Below, piece by piece: positions 24,697 to 33,156 of a stretch of 56,474 bases of DNA. Every line of letters begins with the position of its first letter. Within the stretch, counting starts at the first letter, position 1. Below the pieces are notes generated by a model. It did not search any database. It saw nothing but the letters and a program-made list of their open reading frames with translations, and was not told where the DNA came from. The position numbers and the translations under genes are program-made. Origin of the DNA: Bacteriovorax sp. BSW11_IV (GTDB lineage Bacteria > Bdellovibrionota > Bacteriovoracia > Bacteriovoracales > Bacteriovoracaceae); the NCBI RefSeq assembly GCF_000447755.1, contig NZ_AUNE01000049.1, positions 1 through 56,474 on the forward strand. Reading direction: 5' to 3'.

Positions 24697-25716
24697 TTAT
24701 ACAAAAGTTATATTCGTTTCAAAATTATCTTCGAGTTCAAACTCATCTTGATAAGACTTATCTATGAATATTGTATCATCTTCTTCGATCGCATTGGCGT
24801 AAATAGCAGCATAAGAATGTTCAGCTTGGGGAATTTCAAATAAAACAGCTCTATTAGTGTCAATGAGATTTTCCTTGAATACGATCTTCTTTTTTGCGAT
24901 TTTCTTAACAATTGAAATATCATCCATTTTTGCACGATAGTGAGGGCCGCCATCAAATGGGTCTACCTCATCCATGTATTTGAAACCGATGTTTTCAAGC
25001 ATTCTTTTAACAGGAATTGTGTCTTTTCCAACTTTTCCAATGGCATTTCTCGCTTCAATAGGGAGAAGTGTTTCGTAAATAATTCCAGATGGGAAAAGAC
25101 TAAGAATAAATTCTTTATTTGAACGGCTTAGAAGATCGGCATCATGATACTCAAGATTTAAAAATCGTCTGCCAATGGCCTCCCAAAGGGGAGATTTTCC
25201 ATCTTTATCAAATGGAGGCATTAGTTCAGAGTGGATCATTTCTTTGAAGCGATCTCTGTTTGTTCCCATATAGAGAAAGCGAACAAATGATAGCTGCTTA
25301 CCTAACTTGAAAGGATTGTTTCTGTATTCTGGATCTAAAATAAGCCCACCGATTTCAGTGGGACCATCTGTATCATAACCAAGTTTTAGAGTTCCATGAA
25401 TAAATCCAGTGTTGATAGATTTACTGAATTTATTCTCTTGTCCAACTTTTAAGAAGTAGTGAGGCTCGTCCTCTGTTCCGTGTTGGGCATGGATCATTGA
25501 ACAGCCAATGATCGTTTTTCTCTTCACATCCTCGAGAACAAAAATATAATGATTGTCCTCGAGTTTCTTTGATGGATTGGTAAAGGCCTGAACAGAGCTT
25601 TTGATTTTATCGTGGATAATATCTCTGTCCGGAGGAAGATTGATGAAGAGGTAATGCTGACTTAATGTAAATAAGTCATCTAAATCTTTCTCCTTAACGG
25701 CCCTTAATAAAAACAT
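24697..25716 (-). CDS. astA: arginine N-succinyltransferase-like protein (AstA)
   Basis: A GNAT-fold transferase of 339 residues (family usually about 340) that transfers succinyl from succinyl-CoA to the arginine alpha-amine. Typical AstA segments are FLLRAVKEKDLDDLFTLS at the N-terminus, GGLILDPEYRNNPFKLGKQLSFVRFLYM (acyl-CoA region, about 122-150) and FMDEVDPFDGGPHYRA-like sequence near 250. It lies between the aminotransferase (16 bases upstream) and astD (13 bases downstream), in AstC-A-D order. The substrate, arginine or ornithine, cannot be settled from sequence alone. Confidence 0.83.
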   Translation of the reverse strand: MFLLRAVKEKDLDDLFTLSQHYLFINLPPDRDIIHDKIKSSVQAFTNPSKKLEDNHYIFVLEDVKRKTIIGCSMIHAQHGTEDEPHYFLKVGQENKFSKSINTGFIHGTLKLGYDTDGPTEIGGLILDPEYRNNPFKLGKQLSFVRFLYMGTNRDRFKEMIHSELMPPFDKDGKSPLWEAIGRRFLNLEYHDADLLSRSNKEFILSLFPSGIIYETLLPIEARNAIGKVGKDTIPVKRMLENIGFKYMDEVDPFDGGPHYRAKMDDISIVKKIAKKKIVFKENLIDTNRAVLFEIPQAEHSYAAIYANAIEEDDTIFIDKSYQDEFELEDNFETNITFV

Positions 25717-25731
25717 AAATTCTCCGATTTA

Positions 25732-27096
25732 TTACAACACTTCCTGTGCCGTTTTTTCGATGATCTTAAAAATATCATCGATATGTTCGTCTGTTAAACA
25801 AGTTGGAATTAAGAATCGAACTCTGACAGGATCTTTTCCTGCAGAGAAACAAATAATTCCATTTTCAAATAATTTTTTAATAAATTTATCAGTAGCATCT
25901 TTTGAGCTGTCACCAACTTCAAACGAGATCATTGTCCCAACACCACCAGCATAACCGATTTTGCCTTTACAAGTTGTTGCACCAAGGTGGTTAAGTTTAG
26001 AAATAAACTTTCCTTCAAGTTCTTTCATGCGACCGTTCTCACCATAGAAGTTTCCTTCTGTCAGGTAGCGAACGACTTTTTCACCCGCATTAAGTGCAGC
26101 GATAGAGCCATTGAAAGTACCAGCAATAAGACCTGGTTTAGGATTAAGTTCTTCTGTATAAAGTGTACCACATGCTTGTAGGGCCTTACCTACAGTAACA
26201 ACATCAACATATTCATCTAGACCGAAGTGTTGGAAAGCAAAGAGTTCATGAGTTCTACCAAATGATTGAACCTCATCAACCCAAACATAAAGACCGTGGT
26301 CTTTTGCCCACTTAAAGACACCTTCGTAATACTCTTTAGTACCATAAACAAAACCTGCTTCACCTTGAATAAGTTCCATCATGATAGCGCAGTGTTGATT
26401 AGGTCTCTCTTTAACAAGTTCGTTAAGGGCATCAATTGTTTTTTGAAGTGCATTTGTCGGATCGTTTTGATCAAAGTGAGGAATGTGATCAACTTGAATC
26501 GTTTGTGGCATTCCTTCTCTGTACCCAGCATTGTAAGTAATATCTTGTGTGGCAATACTTCTACCAGCAAAAGCTTTTTGAAATGCAATAAGTCTATAGT
26601 TCGGGGCCTTTTTTTGCCAAAGCATTTTAAGGGCCGAGTCGTTGGCAAAAGAACCTGAACCAGCAAACCAGAAGTGTTTTAGTCTAGATTTTTTAACAGC
26701 ATTTAAAAGTACTTTAGAAAGTTTGTAAGGTTCTTGATGTGAAAGAAGGTTTCCACACATCATGACATCACTAGTTGCTGCTTCTAAATGTGCTTTGATT
26801 GTAATTGGGTGAGAGTGACCAAGTAGATTTGGTCCGATCGCTCCGATTAGATCAAATTTAACAGAACCATCAACAAGTTCAGTGAAAGGTCCATGACCTC
26901 TACCTGAAGACATATAATTGAAGAAAAACCCTCTACCTTTTAGTGAGGCGTATTCATTAATAACTTCTTCTGAAAGATGTTTCTTATCTTCATCAGCGGG
27001 TTTTACACCCATGATCTTCGTTTGCTCTAAAAGAATTTCTGAGAATAACTTATTTGACAACTCTTGTATTTGTCCTGATTGTACTCCGTGAATCAT
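25732..27096 (-). CDS. class III PLP aminotransferase, probable AstC role
   Basis: A 454-residue pyridoxal-phosphate aminotransferase. It shows the PLP-phosphate region GSGSFANDSALKM, the Asp/Glu region MMELIQGEAGFVYG and WVDEVQSFGRT, and the Schiff-base Lys in VTVGKALQACGTL. It is about 50 residues longer than typical AstC, with an N-terminal extension, so it may be a lysine/ornithine-type branch. Its place ahead of astA and astD suggests it transaminates succinylornithine. A good AAAGGA site precedes ATG 27096. astB and astE are not in the window. Confidence 0.75.
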   Translation of the reverse strand: MIHGVQSGQIQELSNKLFSEILLEQTKIMGVKPADEDKKHLSEEVINEYASLKGRGFFFNYMSSGRGHGPFTELVDGSVKFDLIGAIGPNLLGHSHPITIKAHLEAATSDVMMCGNLLSHQEPYKLSKVLLNAVKKSRLKHFWFAGSGSFANDSALKMLWQKKAPNYRLIAFQKAFAGRSIATQDITYNAGYREGMPQTIQVDHIPHFDQNDPTNALQKTIDALNELVKERPNQHCAIMMELIQGEAGFVYGTKEYYEGVFKWAKDHGLYVWVDEVQSFGRTHELFAFQHFGLDEYVDVVTVGKALQACGTLYTEELNPKPGLIAGTFNGSIAALNAGEKVVRYLTEGNFYGENGRMKELEGKFISKLNHLGATTCKGKIGYAGGVGTMISFEVGDSSKDATDKFIKKLFENGIICFSAGKDPVRVRFLIPTCLTDEHIDDIFKIIEKTAQEVL

Positions 27097-27179
27097 ATCT
27101 GTTCCTTTAATTATGATGGGACAAAAGTTCTTTATGCGCCCATGCTTGCGAAAAAAAACTCGTTAGAGATAATAAAACT

Positions 27180-27845
27180 ATGGAAAATACTAGCACATCA
27201 GACATCTTAAAGTCATTAGAAGAGCTCTATTTAAACGGCAACTACGATGAGGCCATGGGGCTTTTAATTAAAAACAAGTCACTCTTTAGCAATAGTGATT
27301 TTCATTACAATTTAGGAACTATTCTTGTTAAGAATAATGACCTTGGAGCAGGGCGCTACAATTTCGAAATGGCGTTAAAAGAATCGCCATTCAATATAAA
27401 GGCCCGTAACAACCTAGATTTCTTGATGAAAAAATTGCCATTGAATGACCTTTCAACATCCGAAGTCACAAGCGATAAGGTGATAAATTTTTCAATGAAA
27501 ATGGGTACTGATTTAGTACTAAGTTTTTCACTGATTCTTGTTTTGTTGTTGGCCATTCTCTTGCGTATGGGAAAAATTACAAAGAAGCGAATTTTTGCTC
27601 TTTTAGTTGTTCTATCTTTAATGCCTTCAGGGGCCCATTACTTTATAAAGTCAAAATATAAAGTCGCAATTGCATTACAAAACCAAAAAATTTTAGAAGG
27701 TCCCTCTGGTGTATACGGAATGATTGGAGAACTGGCCGCTGGTGCAAAAATTATTCTTGGAGAAGAAAACAAGAAATGGGTCATGGTTGAATATCCAAAA
27801 CAATATGCTGGTTGGGTTAAAAAAGACTTATTAGGAAATTTATAA
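27180..27845 (+). CDS. TPR/SH3 membrane protein, BatE-like
   Basis: A 221-residue protein. TPR-like helices (about 7-85: LEELYLNGNYDEAMGLL, DFHYNLGTILVKNNDLGAGRYNFEMALKESPFNIKARNNL) are followed by two membrane helices (about 115-160). A C-terminal SH3-like domain (about 170-220: KILEGPSGVYGMIGELAAGAKIILGEENKKWVMVEYP, ending GWVKKDLLGNL) follows. This order is that of BatE proteins found in Bat/von Willebrand operons. No BatA-D genes are in the window. It starts a plus-strand run with the cNMP-binding protein one base after its stop. Confidence 0.7.
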   Translation: MENTSTSDILKSLEELYLNGNYDEAMGLLIKNKSLFSNSDFHYNLGTILVKNNDLGAGRYNFEMALKESPFNIKARNNLDFLMKKLPLNDLSTSEVTSDKVINFSMKMGTDLVLSFSLILVLLLAILLRMGKITKKRIFALLVVLSLMPSGAHYFIKSKYKVAIALQNQKILEGPSGVYGMIGELAAGAKIILGEENKKWVMVEYPKQYAGWVKKDLLGNL

Positions 27846-27846
27846 A

Positions 27847-28464
27847 ATGAGTAGTTACGAACAAGAAATTGAAAAAAAGATTCAAAACAATGAAAGTTTG
27901 CCTGAGACTTTGGACATTCCTGTTCTTAAGTATTTTTGGCAAGCGAATCCACTTGTTCGAAATAAGCAAACGATTCCAAAGTTTTTAAGAAAGGTTCAAA
28001 TTCTTAGTAGCTTTACAGATTACGAGCTAATGATTCTCTCTCGCTTCATGCATCATAGAAACTTTGCAAAAGATGAGTTTGTCTTTAAAGAAGGGGATAT
28101 TGGTGTTGGTTTTTATCTAATCCTTTCAGGAACGGTAAAGATTTGTACAAATTGTGAAGATGGTGGAACGAATTTAATTGTGAGCTTAGATCGTAACGAT
28201 TATTTTGGTGAACTTTCAATCTTACAAGAGAAAGGACTCAGAAACGCTTCTGCCGTTGCGGGTGAGCAAAGTGAACTTTTAGGTATATTTAAACCTGACT
28301 TGGAGAAGATGATTCAATCACATCCAGTTGTGGCCACGAAGTTTCTTCACTCGGTTTCTGTAATCACGGCCAATCGTTTTTATAACGTAACAGCAGAGTT
28401 AAAAAGACTAAAACAAAAAATAGCCCTATTAGAAGAAGAGTTAAATGCAAGTAAAAAAGACTAA
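27847..28464 (+). CDS. cyclic-nucleotide-binding domain protein without HTH
   Basis: A 205-residue protein with one cNMP-binding beta-roll (about 58-150: FAKDEFVFKEGDIGVGFYLILSGTVKI, then RNDYFGELSIL, the phosphate-binding cassette) and a long C-terminal coiled coil (about 170-205, LKRLKQKIALLEEELNASKKD). No helix-turn-helix follows the roll, so it is not a CRP-type transcription factor. It may be a soluble regulator of a partner protein. Its 3' end overlaps the transporter gene by 20 bases, suggesting that PerM-type protein as partner (inference). Confidence 0.85.
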   Translation: MSSYEQEIEKKIQNNESLPETLDIPVLKYFWQANPLVRNKQTIPKFLRKVQILSSFTDYELMILSRFMHHRNFAKDEFVFKEGDIGVGFYLILSGTVKICTNCEDGGTNLIVSLDRNDYFGELSILQEKGLRNASAVAGEQSELLGIFKPDLEKMIQSHPVVATKFLHSVSVITANRFYNVTAELKRLKQKIALLEEELNASKKD

Positions 28465-29491
28465 AATAGAAATCATTAGGTTATGCTTTTTCTTTGCAGT
28501 TTTAATAACGGCTTTTAGTATTCTTGTATACCTTCCTCGAATCACAATCCCTATAGGGATCGCTTTTATTTTAAATATGATTTTTGGACCACTGGTACCA
28601 AGACTAACAAAAATGGGATTAAACCGAGACCTATCGATTTGGGTTATTTTTATCGGGGTCTTATTTTTTAGTATTTACCCAGTCGTTAAAGTGGCTCCGC
28701 TGATTACTACGGAGTCACAAAATTTTCAGTACTACATTCCTAAAGTTGAACGTTATATTGAAACTGAAACACAGGCCCTACGTCAAAAAATCAAAAAAAG
28801 AATTGGTTATGAGGTCGAACAAAAGCATATAAGCGAAGGTCTTAACTACGTTAGAGAAAGTTCTGCTAACTTTCTTTTAAATCTACCAAAATCTATTGCA
28901 AATATCATTGAATGGATTTTTGTTGTCCCACTTTTTTTCTTTTTTATGCTTAAAGATGGCGACAAGCTTCTCATGATTCTTATGAGGATTACGCCAAATA
29001 ATATCTTTGAACGATTCTATTTCTTATCTCATCAATTTAATAAGAAATTGGGGAACTATATTTTTGCTAAAGTTGTCGAGGCCTCAATTGTTGGTATTGT
29101 TATCACGCTAGGCCTAATGCTTCTCAATGTTCGTTTTGCATTGTTATTTGGACTCATTGCTGGACTTACAAATGTTATTCCTTACCTGGGCCCAGTTCTT
29201 GGAATGGTGCCAGCATTGATCTTTGGAATGGTTGATTATGGAATGGGGACTACATTTGGGGCAATGTGTATTCTCTATATTATTGCTAATGCTATCGATA
29301 TTGCTCTGGTGTTCCCAATTCTTGTTTCAAAAATTGTAGACCTACACCCAATAGTTGTTGTTCTTAGCGTTATAGTGGGATCACAAGCGTTTGGGATTCT
29401 GGGTATGGTTATTTCAATACCTTTGGCCGCCGCGTTGAAACTTATTTTTATAGAAGTCTACAATGAGATTTATCTAACGAGATTCAAATGA
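28445..29491 (+). CDS. AI-2E/PerM-family transporter
   Basis: A 348-residue inner-membrane protein of the AI-2E exporter superfamily (PF01594). Hydrophobic helices lie at about 10-45 and 55-80, a soluble segment at about 95-145, and then five or six helices. Family-typical stretches are NIIEWIFVVPLFFFFMLKDGDKL, then GLIAGLTNVIPYLGPVLGMVPAL (about 235-260), and LHPIVVVLSVIVGSQAFGILGMVISIPLAA (about 300-330). The substrate is unknown. It overlaps the cNMP-binding gene by 20 bases. Confidence 0.9.
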   Translation: MQVKKTKIEIIRLCFFFAVLITAFSILVYLPRITIPIGIAFILNMIFGPLVPRLTKMGLNRDLSIWVIFIGVLFFSIYPVVKVAPLITTESQNFQYYIPKVERYIETETQALRQKIKKRIGYEVEQKHISEGLNYVRESSANFLLNLPKSIANIIEWIFVVPLFFFFMLKDGDKLLMILMRITPNNIFERFYFLSHQFNKKLGNYIFAKVVEASIVGIVITLGLMLLNVRFALLFGLIAGLTNVIPYLGPVLGMVPALIFGMVDYGMGTTFGAMCILYIIANAIDIALVFPILVSKIVDLHPIVVVLSVIVGSQAFGILGMVISIPLAAALKLIFIEVYNEIYLTRFK

Positions 29492-29554
29492 TTTTGACGA
29501 TCACTTTTCCAAAATGATAAACTGCACAAAGCGGTTTTATCATTTGGAGAAATA

Positions 29555-30319
29555 GTGAATAAATTTGGAAAAAAGTTGAATCTCATTGTTCTAGCGCTTG
29601 GCCTATTTCTTGGTTCATGTGCCACAGAAAGACCACAAGGACAGACAGAAGCAGAAGTTCTCTATCAAGAAGCGCAAGAGCTATATGATGCCGGACGCTA
29701 CCTACTTGCTACTGAAAAGCTAAATACAATTAGATCTAAATATTCTTACAGTGTTTACACGGCCAAGGCCGAGCTAATGCAAGCTGATATTCTTTTTAAA
29801 CAAGAAAACTATGTTGAAGCTGCTGCTTCATATATTATCTTCCGTGATTTTCACCCTAAATTTGAGAATTTAGATTATGTAATTTATAAAATTGCTGAAT
29901 CTTACTATCAGCAGATTCCTTCAACATTTGATAGGGATTTAACTGCGGCCCATGAGGCGATTAAGTACTTTGAAGAGATGTTAAGGCTGTTTAGAAATTC
30001 AGAGTATGCAAAAGGTGCTGTTGAAAAAATTCAAACGTCTAAACAGATGATCAAAGATAAAGAGAAGTATATTGCTGACTTCTATTATAAAACTGAAAAA
30101 TTTAATCCAGCTCGCATACGTTACAAAAAAATCGCAGAACAATTCGCAGACGATGTTGAGCTTAGAAGCTATGCGGTTTTTAAATATATGCAGGCCTCGT
30201 ATCATCTGAAAGAAATGAATGACTGTAAATCTGTATACAGAATGTACTCGACACTTATTTCTAAAAAATACAGTACGCTTGCAAAAGACGTAAACGATAA
30301 GTGCACAATTAAGGAGTAA
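29555..30319 (+). CDS. bamD: outer-membrane assembly lipoprotein BamD
   Basis: A BAM complex lipoprotein that helps insert beta-barrels. It has a signal peptide with lipobox GSC (about residues 20-22), then TPR-like helices: LYQEAQELYDAGRYLLATEKLNTIRSKYSYS, AELMQADILFKQENYVEAAASYIIFRDFHPKFENLDYVIYKIAESYYQQ. A conserved PSTFDRDLTAAHEAIKYFEEMLRLF segment follows. The 254-residue length is normal. It starts at GTG 29555 with GGAG 5 bases upstream. It is followed 2 bases later by a TPR gene. Confidence 0.87.
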   Translation: MNKFGKKLNLIVLALGLFLGSCATERPQGQTEAEVLYQEAQELYDAGRYLLATEKLNTIRSKYSYSVYTAKAELMQADILFKQENYVEAAASYIIFRDFHPKFENLDYVIYKIAESYYQQIPSTFDRDLTAAHEAIKYFEEMLRLFRNSEYAKGAVEKIQTSKQMIKDKEKYIADFYYKTEKFNPARIRYKKIAEQFADDVELRSYAVFKYMQASYHLKEMNDCKSVYRMYSTLISKKYSTLAKDVNDKCTIKE

Positions 30320-30321
30320 AA

Positions 30322-31053
30322 GTGGATAAGACAATTGATCTTGAAGGACTATTAAGTAAAGCAAAGGATTGTTTTAATCGCGGTGAATACTCTAATTCAT
30401 TAGCACTTTATAACGAAGTTATTGAAGTAGATGGTAAGAATCTTGAGGCCTTTTTTAATATGGCCAATATATTTCACATTAAAGGTGAGATTGGAAAGGC
30501 CATTAAGGCCTTCAATAAGGTACTTGAAATCGATCCTAATCATACAGATGCGGCCATTAGTTTATCCGTTCTTTATAACGATATCGGTCACTATGAAGAT
30601 GCTAAAAAAGTTTTCGAGAAGGCCAATGAAAGAGTTAAGGCAAAGAAGACTGGCGATCGCATTGAAGATAAGCATATCAATAAAAAATTTGCGATTAAGC
30701 ATTTAGAAATAGCGGATTTATATCTTACTTATAATCGTTTTGATGAAGCACTATTTGAGTACAATAAAGTAATTGCACTTGATTCAGAGAATCTAGAAAC
30801 GAGAATTAAAATAGCAAAAGTTTATGCAAAGAAAGGATTTGTATCTAAGGCCTTTGATGAACTACAAAAATTGAAAAATGAATATCCAAATTATCATCCA
30901 GCAAGAATTGCAATGGGTGTTCTTTATTACGGAAATGGAAAGATTCTTGAAGCTCAGGCCGAATGGGAAAGAGTTCTTGCCATGTCTGGTGGAAATTCTG
31001 AAGCAGCGATGTACTTAAATTTATCTAAGACAGCGACTGAAACAAGTATTTAA
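30322..31053 (+). CDS. TPR-repeat protein
   Basis: A 243-residue cytoplasmic protein made mostly of tetratricopeptide repeats (about 5-110 and 130-235), for example YSNSLALYNEVIEVDGKNLEAFFNMANI and GKAIKAFNKVLEIDPNHTDAAISL. No signal peptide. AAGGAG lies 5 bases before GTG 30322. All eight GGCC sites in this gene place GCC (Ala) after a codon ending in G. Its role is unknown; TPR proteins scaffold complexes. It ends the bamD run at a strong bidirectional terminator. Confidence 0.85.
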   Translation: MDKTIDLEGLLSKAKDCFNRGEYSNSLALYNEVIEVDGKNLEAFFNMANIFHIKGEIGKAIKAFNKVLEIDPNHTDAAISLSVLYNDIGHYEDAKKVFEKANERVKAKKTGDRIEDKHINKKFAIKHLEIADLYLTYNRFDEALFEYNKVIALDSENLETRIKIAKVYAKKGFVSKAFDELQKLKNEYPNYHPARIAMGVLYYGNGKILEAQAEWERVLAMSGGNSEAAMYLNLSKTATETSI

Positions 31054-31070
31054 ATAATTGAAAAATTGGT

Positions 31071-31103
31071 AAAAAAAAAGGCCTCCTAATGGAGGCCTTT
31101 TTA
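31071..31103. terminator. bidirectional intrinsic terminator
   Basis: GGCCTCC/GGAGGCC stem (31080-31086 with 31091-31097), loop TAAT, A-run and T-run on the two sides. It ends the TPR gene (plus) and fliW (minus). Confidence 0.9.
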
Positions 31104-31673
31104 TTAGGCTTCTAGATTTTGTGGATTTGATTTGTTTGAATTATCAGCTGCAGTGTCTTGAGAAACAACAGTAGTTTCTTCTTTAGCATCAATCATTACA
31201 TTTGTTCTTCTTGAATCATCAGAAGAGTAGTTCACGATGTATTTCTTAAGATCTGTATACATTGGGTACTTAACTTCTAGTTTTGAATCTTGAAGTACAA
31301 TTTGTCTCGCAACTTTAGTCTTATTGTTGATAACAATTGGAGCTTTCATATTTGCAGACATATCTTTTACGTTCTGTGGAATCGTAAGGATAGTGTAAAT
31401 GCTTGCGTTGTTTAAGTTCTCAAGTGATAGACTGTTAAGTTCTTGTGGTAGAAGCTTCACTGAATAATCAGGCTTGAAGATTTTTGGTTCGATCATTGGA
31501 AATGCAGTAGCAGCATCTTCAGAAGATTGTAACCAAAGAATTAGAGTCTGGTCACCTGGATCAACAACAAAGAATTTAGTTAGGTTTTCAAAACCTAAAA
31601 GGCCATCGGCCAAAGTAATTATATCTTTGTTATCTACTTCAAGTTCGCCAAATCTAGTTGTGTTGATTTTCAC
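31104..31673 (-). CDS. fliW: flagellar assembly factor FliW
   Basis: FliW binds CsrA (and flagellin) to control flagellin translation by partner switching. The GTG at 31673 is chosen because GGAGG lies 6 bases before it; the longer frame would add about 22 residues of unlikely sequence. The product of about 189 residues shows the family pattern KINTTRFGELEVDNKDIITLADGLLGFENLTKFFVVD, WLQSSEDAATAFPMIEP and ASIYTILTIP. A 35-residue Ser/Thr/Asn-rich tail extends beyond the usual about 150. It is downstream of csrA, the usual partner pair, at the end of the flagellar run. Confidence 0.93.
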   Translation of the reverse strand: MKINTTRFGELEVDNKDIITLADGLLGFENLTKFFVVDPGDQTLILWLQSSEDAATAFPMIEPKIFKPDYSVKLLPQELNSLSLENLNNASIYTILTIPQNVKDMSANMKAPIVINNKTKVARQIVLQDSKLEVKYPMYTDLKKYIVNYSSDDSRRTNVMIDAKEETTVVSQDTAADNSNKSNPQNLEA

Positions 31674-31755
31674 TTTTAGCCTCCAAATCTCCAAGGCCAC
31701 TTTGGCCCGATGGAAAGATTCTAACAGCCGTAGGGGCAAAAGGGCAAGAAGGAAT

Positions 31756-31986
31756 TTATTTCTTGTTCAGTTCGTCATTCAGTGACGAAATTGAGCTAAG
31801 ATCTGCCTTCGAGGCCTCAGTGTTTTGTTCTTGGATGGATTGGTAGACTTCTTCTCTATGGATTTTGGTCTCTTTAGGCGCTTTAATGCCTAAGCGAACT
31901 TGTTTTCCCTTGATTTGAACGACTACGATCTTGATGTGATCGTCAATTGCGATTGATTCACCCAGCTTCCGTGTTAATACCAGCAT
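31756..31986 (-). CDS. csrA: carbon storage regulator CsrA
   Basis: A small RNA-binding regulator (76 residues) that blocks ribosome access at GGA-containing hairpins. It shows the core MLVLTRKLGESIAIDDHIKIVVVQIKGKQVRLGIKAPKETKIHREEVY with the RNA-contact Leu4/Arg-Lys and the C-terminal HREEVY. The tail of about 25 residues is longer than in E. coli (61 residues). ATG 31986 has a GAGG site; the frame opens two codons earlier at TTG. Its leader carries a GGA-loop hairpin, suggesting autoregulation. It lies between flgL and fliW. Confidence 0.96.
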   Translation of the reverse strand: MLVLTRKLGESIAIDDHIKIVVVQIKGKQVRLGIKAPKETKIHREEVYQSIQEQNTEASKADLSSISSLNDELNKK

Positions 31987-32003
31987 ATTCAACCTCTTCT
32001 ACT

Positions 32004-32018
32004 GAACCTTCCTGATTC
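32004..32018 (-). promoter_or_regulatory. candidate CsrA-binding hairpin in csrA leader
   Basis: On the minus-strand RNA, GAATC pairs with GGTTC (one wobble) and holds the loop AGGAA, with GGA in the loop. It is 18 bases before the csrA ATG. GGA-in-loop is the CsrA recognition pattern; further GGA motifs lie nearby. Confidence 0.5.
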
Positions 32019-32127
32019 GGTCCGCACAGCTTCATATATTACCTTGTCGTATAAAAGGCAAGGAAAAAAGTCCAGCTATAGTGTAATAATTATATAAAAT
32101 TTATTAACTGTTGTACTTCGCTAAGCG

Positions 32128-33153
32128 TTACTTAAGAAAATCTAAAAGCGTGTTGTTAATAAGACCTTGCGTGGTCTTATAAGTCGTTTTTAGAACTTCC
32201 TGCTGCTTAGTTATATCTGAAAATAGTTCAGCGACATCGGCATCTACTAACGTAGAGCGACGTTCAGCTTGATCAATATTCTCAGCTTCAATTGTATTCA
32301 TCGATGTTTCTACAGAGCTTATAACTGAACCAACTTTGGTTCTTAAAGTAATAAGTCTAGAAGTTGCATCATCAAATTTTTCAAGTAAGTCTTGAATTAC
32401 TTTAGGGTCATTATTTTCAAGCCCAGAGACCAAGTTATCAAGTAGGGCAAAAATATTCTCCCTCTTTTCAAAACCGTCGGGACTTACATTAATTGATGCA
32501 AGATCTCGAGAGGCCTCGCCTTCCGGAATTGTTGGAAGGTTCTTCGGTGCACTTTGTAGATCAGGAAATTCTCTTAGCGGATGATCCTGATCTGTTGGAG
32601 TAGACTCTGAAGAGTAAAATACTTCGCTACCATTAACGTTAATAGGAACAAAGAAATCTTTTGAAACTTCAAGATTCACGTGACCTTTGTCTCCGTGATA
32701 ATTTCCTGAACCGTCAAAGGGTTGCTTTAAAGTAGAGAACCCACCAAAAATAAATTTTTGGCCAATACGTTTATTAGCAATAGATAAGGCCAAATTTTTA
32801 AGCTGAATGATTTCATTAGAAATATTCTTACGCACATCAGAGTTGTAAAAGTCTGATGATTGCGCAATTGCAACTTCTTTGGCCTTAACTAATATATTTG
32901 TAAGTTCTTCTAAAGATCTTTCTGTAACGTTCAAATGCATAAGAGCATAATTGGCATTTCTAACAAACTGTTTATTGTCGTTCATGCTACTTGTCAGCGC
33001 CATGGACTCAACGTTGCTAACGGGATTATCTGAAGGACGAGTGAGCTTCTTTAAAGTAGAACCTTTAAGTTGAAGGTCTTCCATTTTAGTCTTTGCCTTA
33101 TTTAAGGCAAACTTTAAGGAAGCTGTCTGACTGTTTTCAGATACTCTCGTCAT
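32128..33153 (-). CDS. flgL: hook-filament junction protein FlgL
   Basis: A 341-residue flagellin-like protein secreted by the flagellar apparatus. It forms the second hook-filament junction ring. The N-terminus TRVSENSQTASLKFALNKAKTKMEDLQLKGSTLKKLTRPSDNPV and the C-terminal SDITKQQEVLKTTYKTTQGLINNTLLDFLK match FlgL, with a central domain holding GQKFIFGGFSTLKQPFD. It lies 3 bases after flgK. About 140 bases with no gene separate it from csrA. Confidence 0.93.
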   Translation of the reverse strand: MTRVSENSQTASLKFALNKAKTKMEDLQLKGSTLKKLTRPSDNPVSNVESMALTSSMNDNKQFVRNANYALMHLNVTERSLEELTNILVKAKEVAIAQSSDFYNSDVRKNISNEIIQLKNLALSIANKRIGQKFIFGGFSTLKQPFDGSGNYHGDKGHVNLEVSKDFFVPINVNGSEVFYSSESTPTDQDHPLREFPDLQSAPKNLPTIPEGEASRDLASINVSPDGFEKRENIFALLDNLVSGLENNDPKVIQDLLEKFDDATSRLITLRTKVGSVISSVETSMNTIEAENIDQAERRSTLVDADVAELFSDITKQQEVLKTTYKTTQGLINNTLLDFLK

Positions 33154-33156
33154 CTA

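Noticed and set aside
26266-26658. 130-aa plus-strand ORF inside the aminotransferase gene
   Set aside because: Opposite-strand shadow of a well-supported PLP enzyme with no ribosome site.
29999-30364. 121-aa minus-strand ORF over bamD
   Set aside because: Antisense shadow of bamD; Cys/Phe-rich composition typical of reversed coding sequence.
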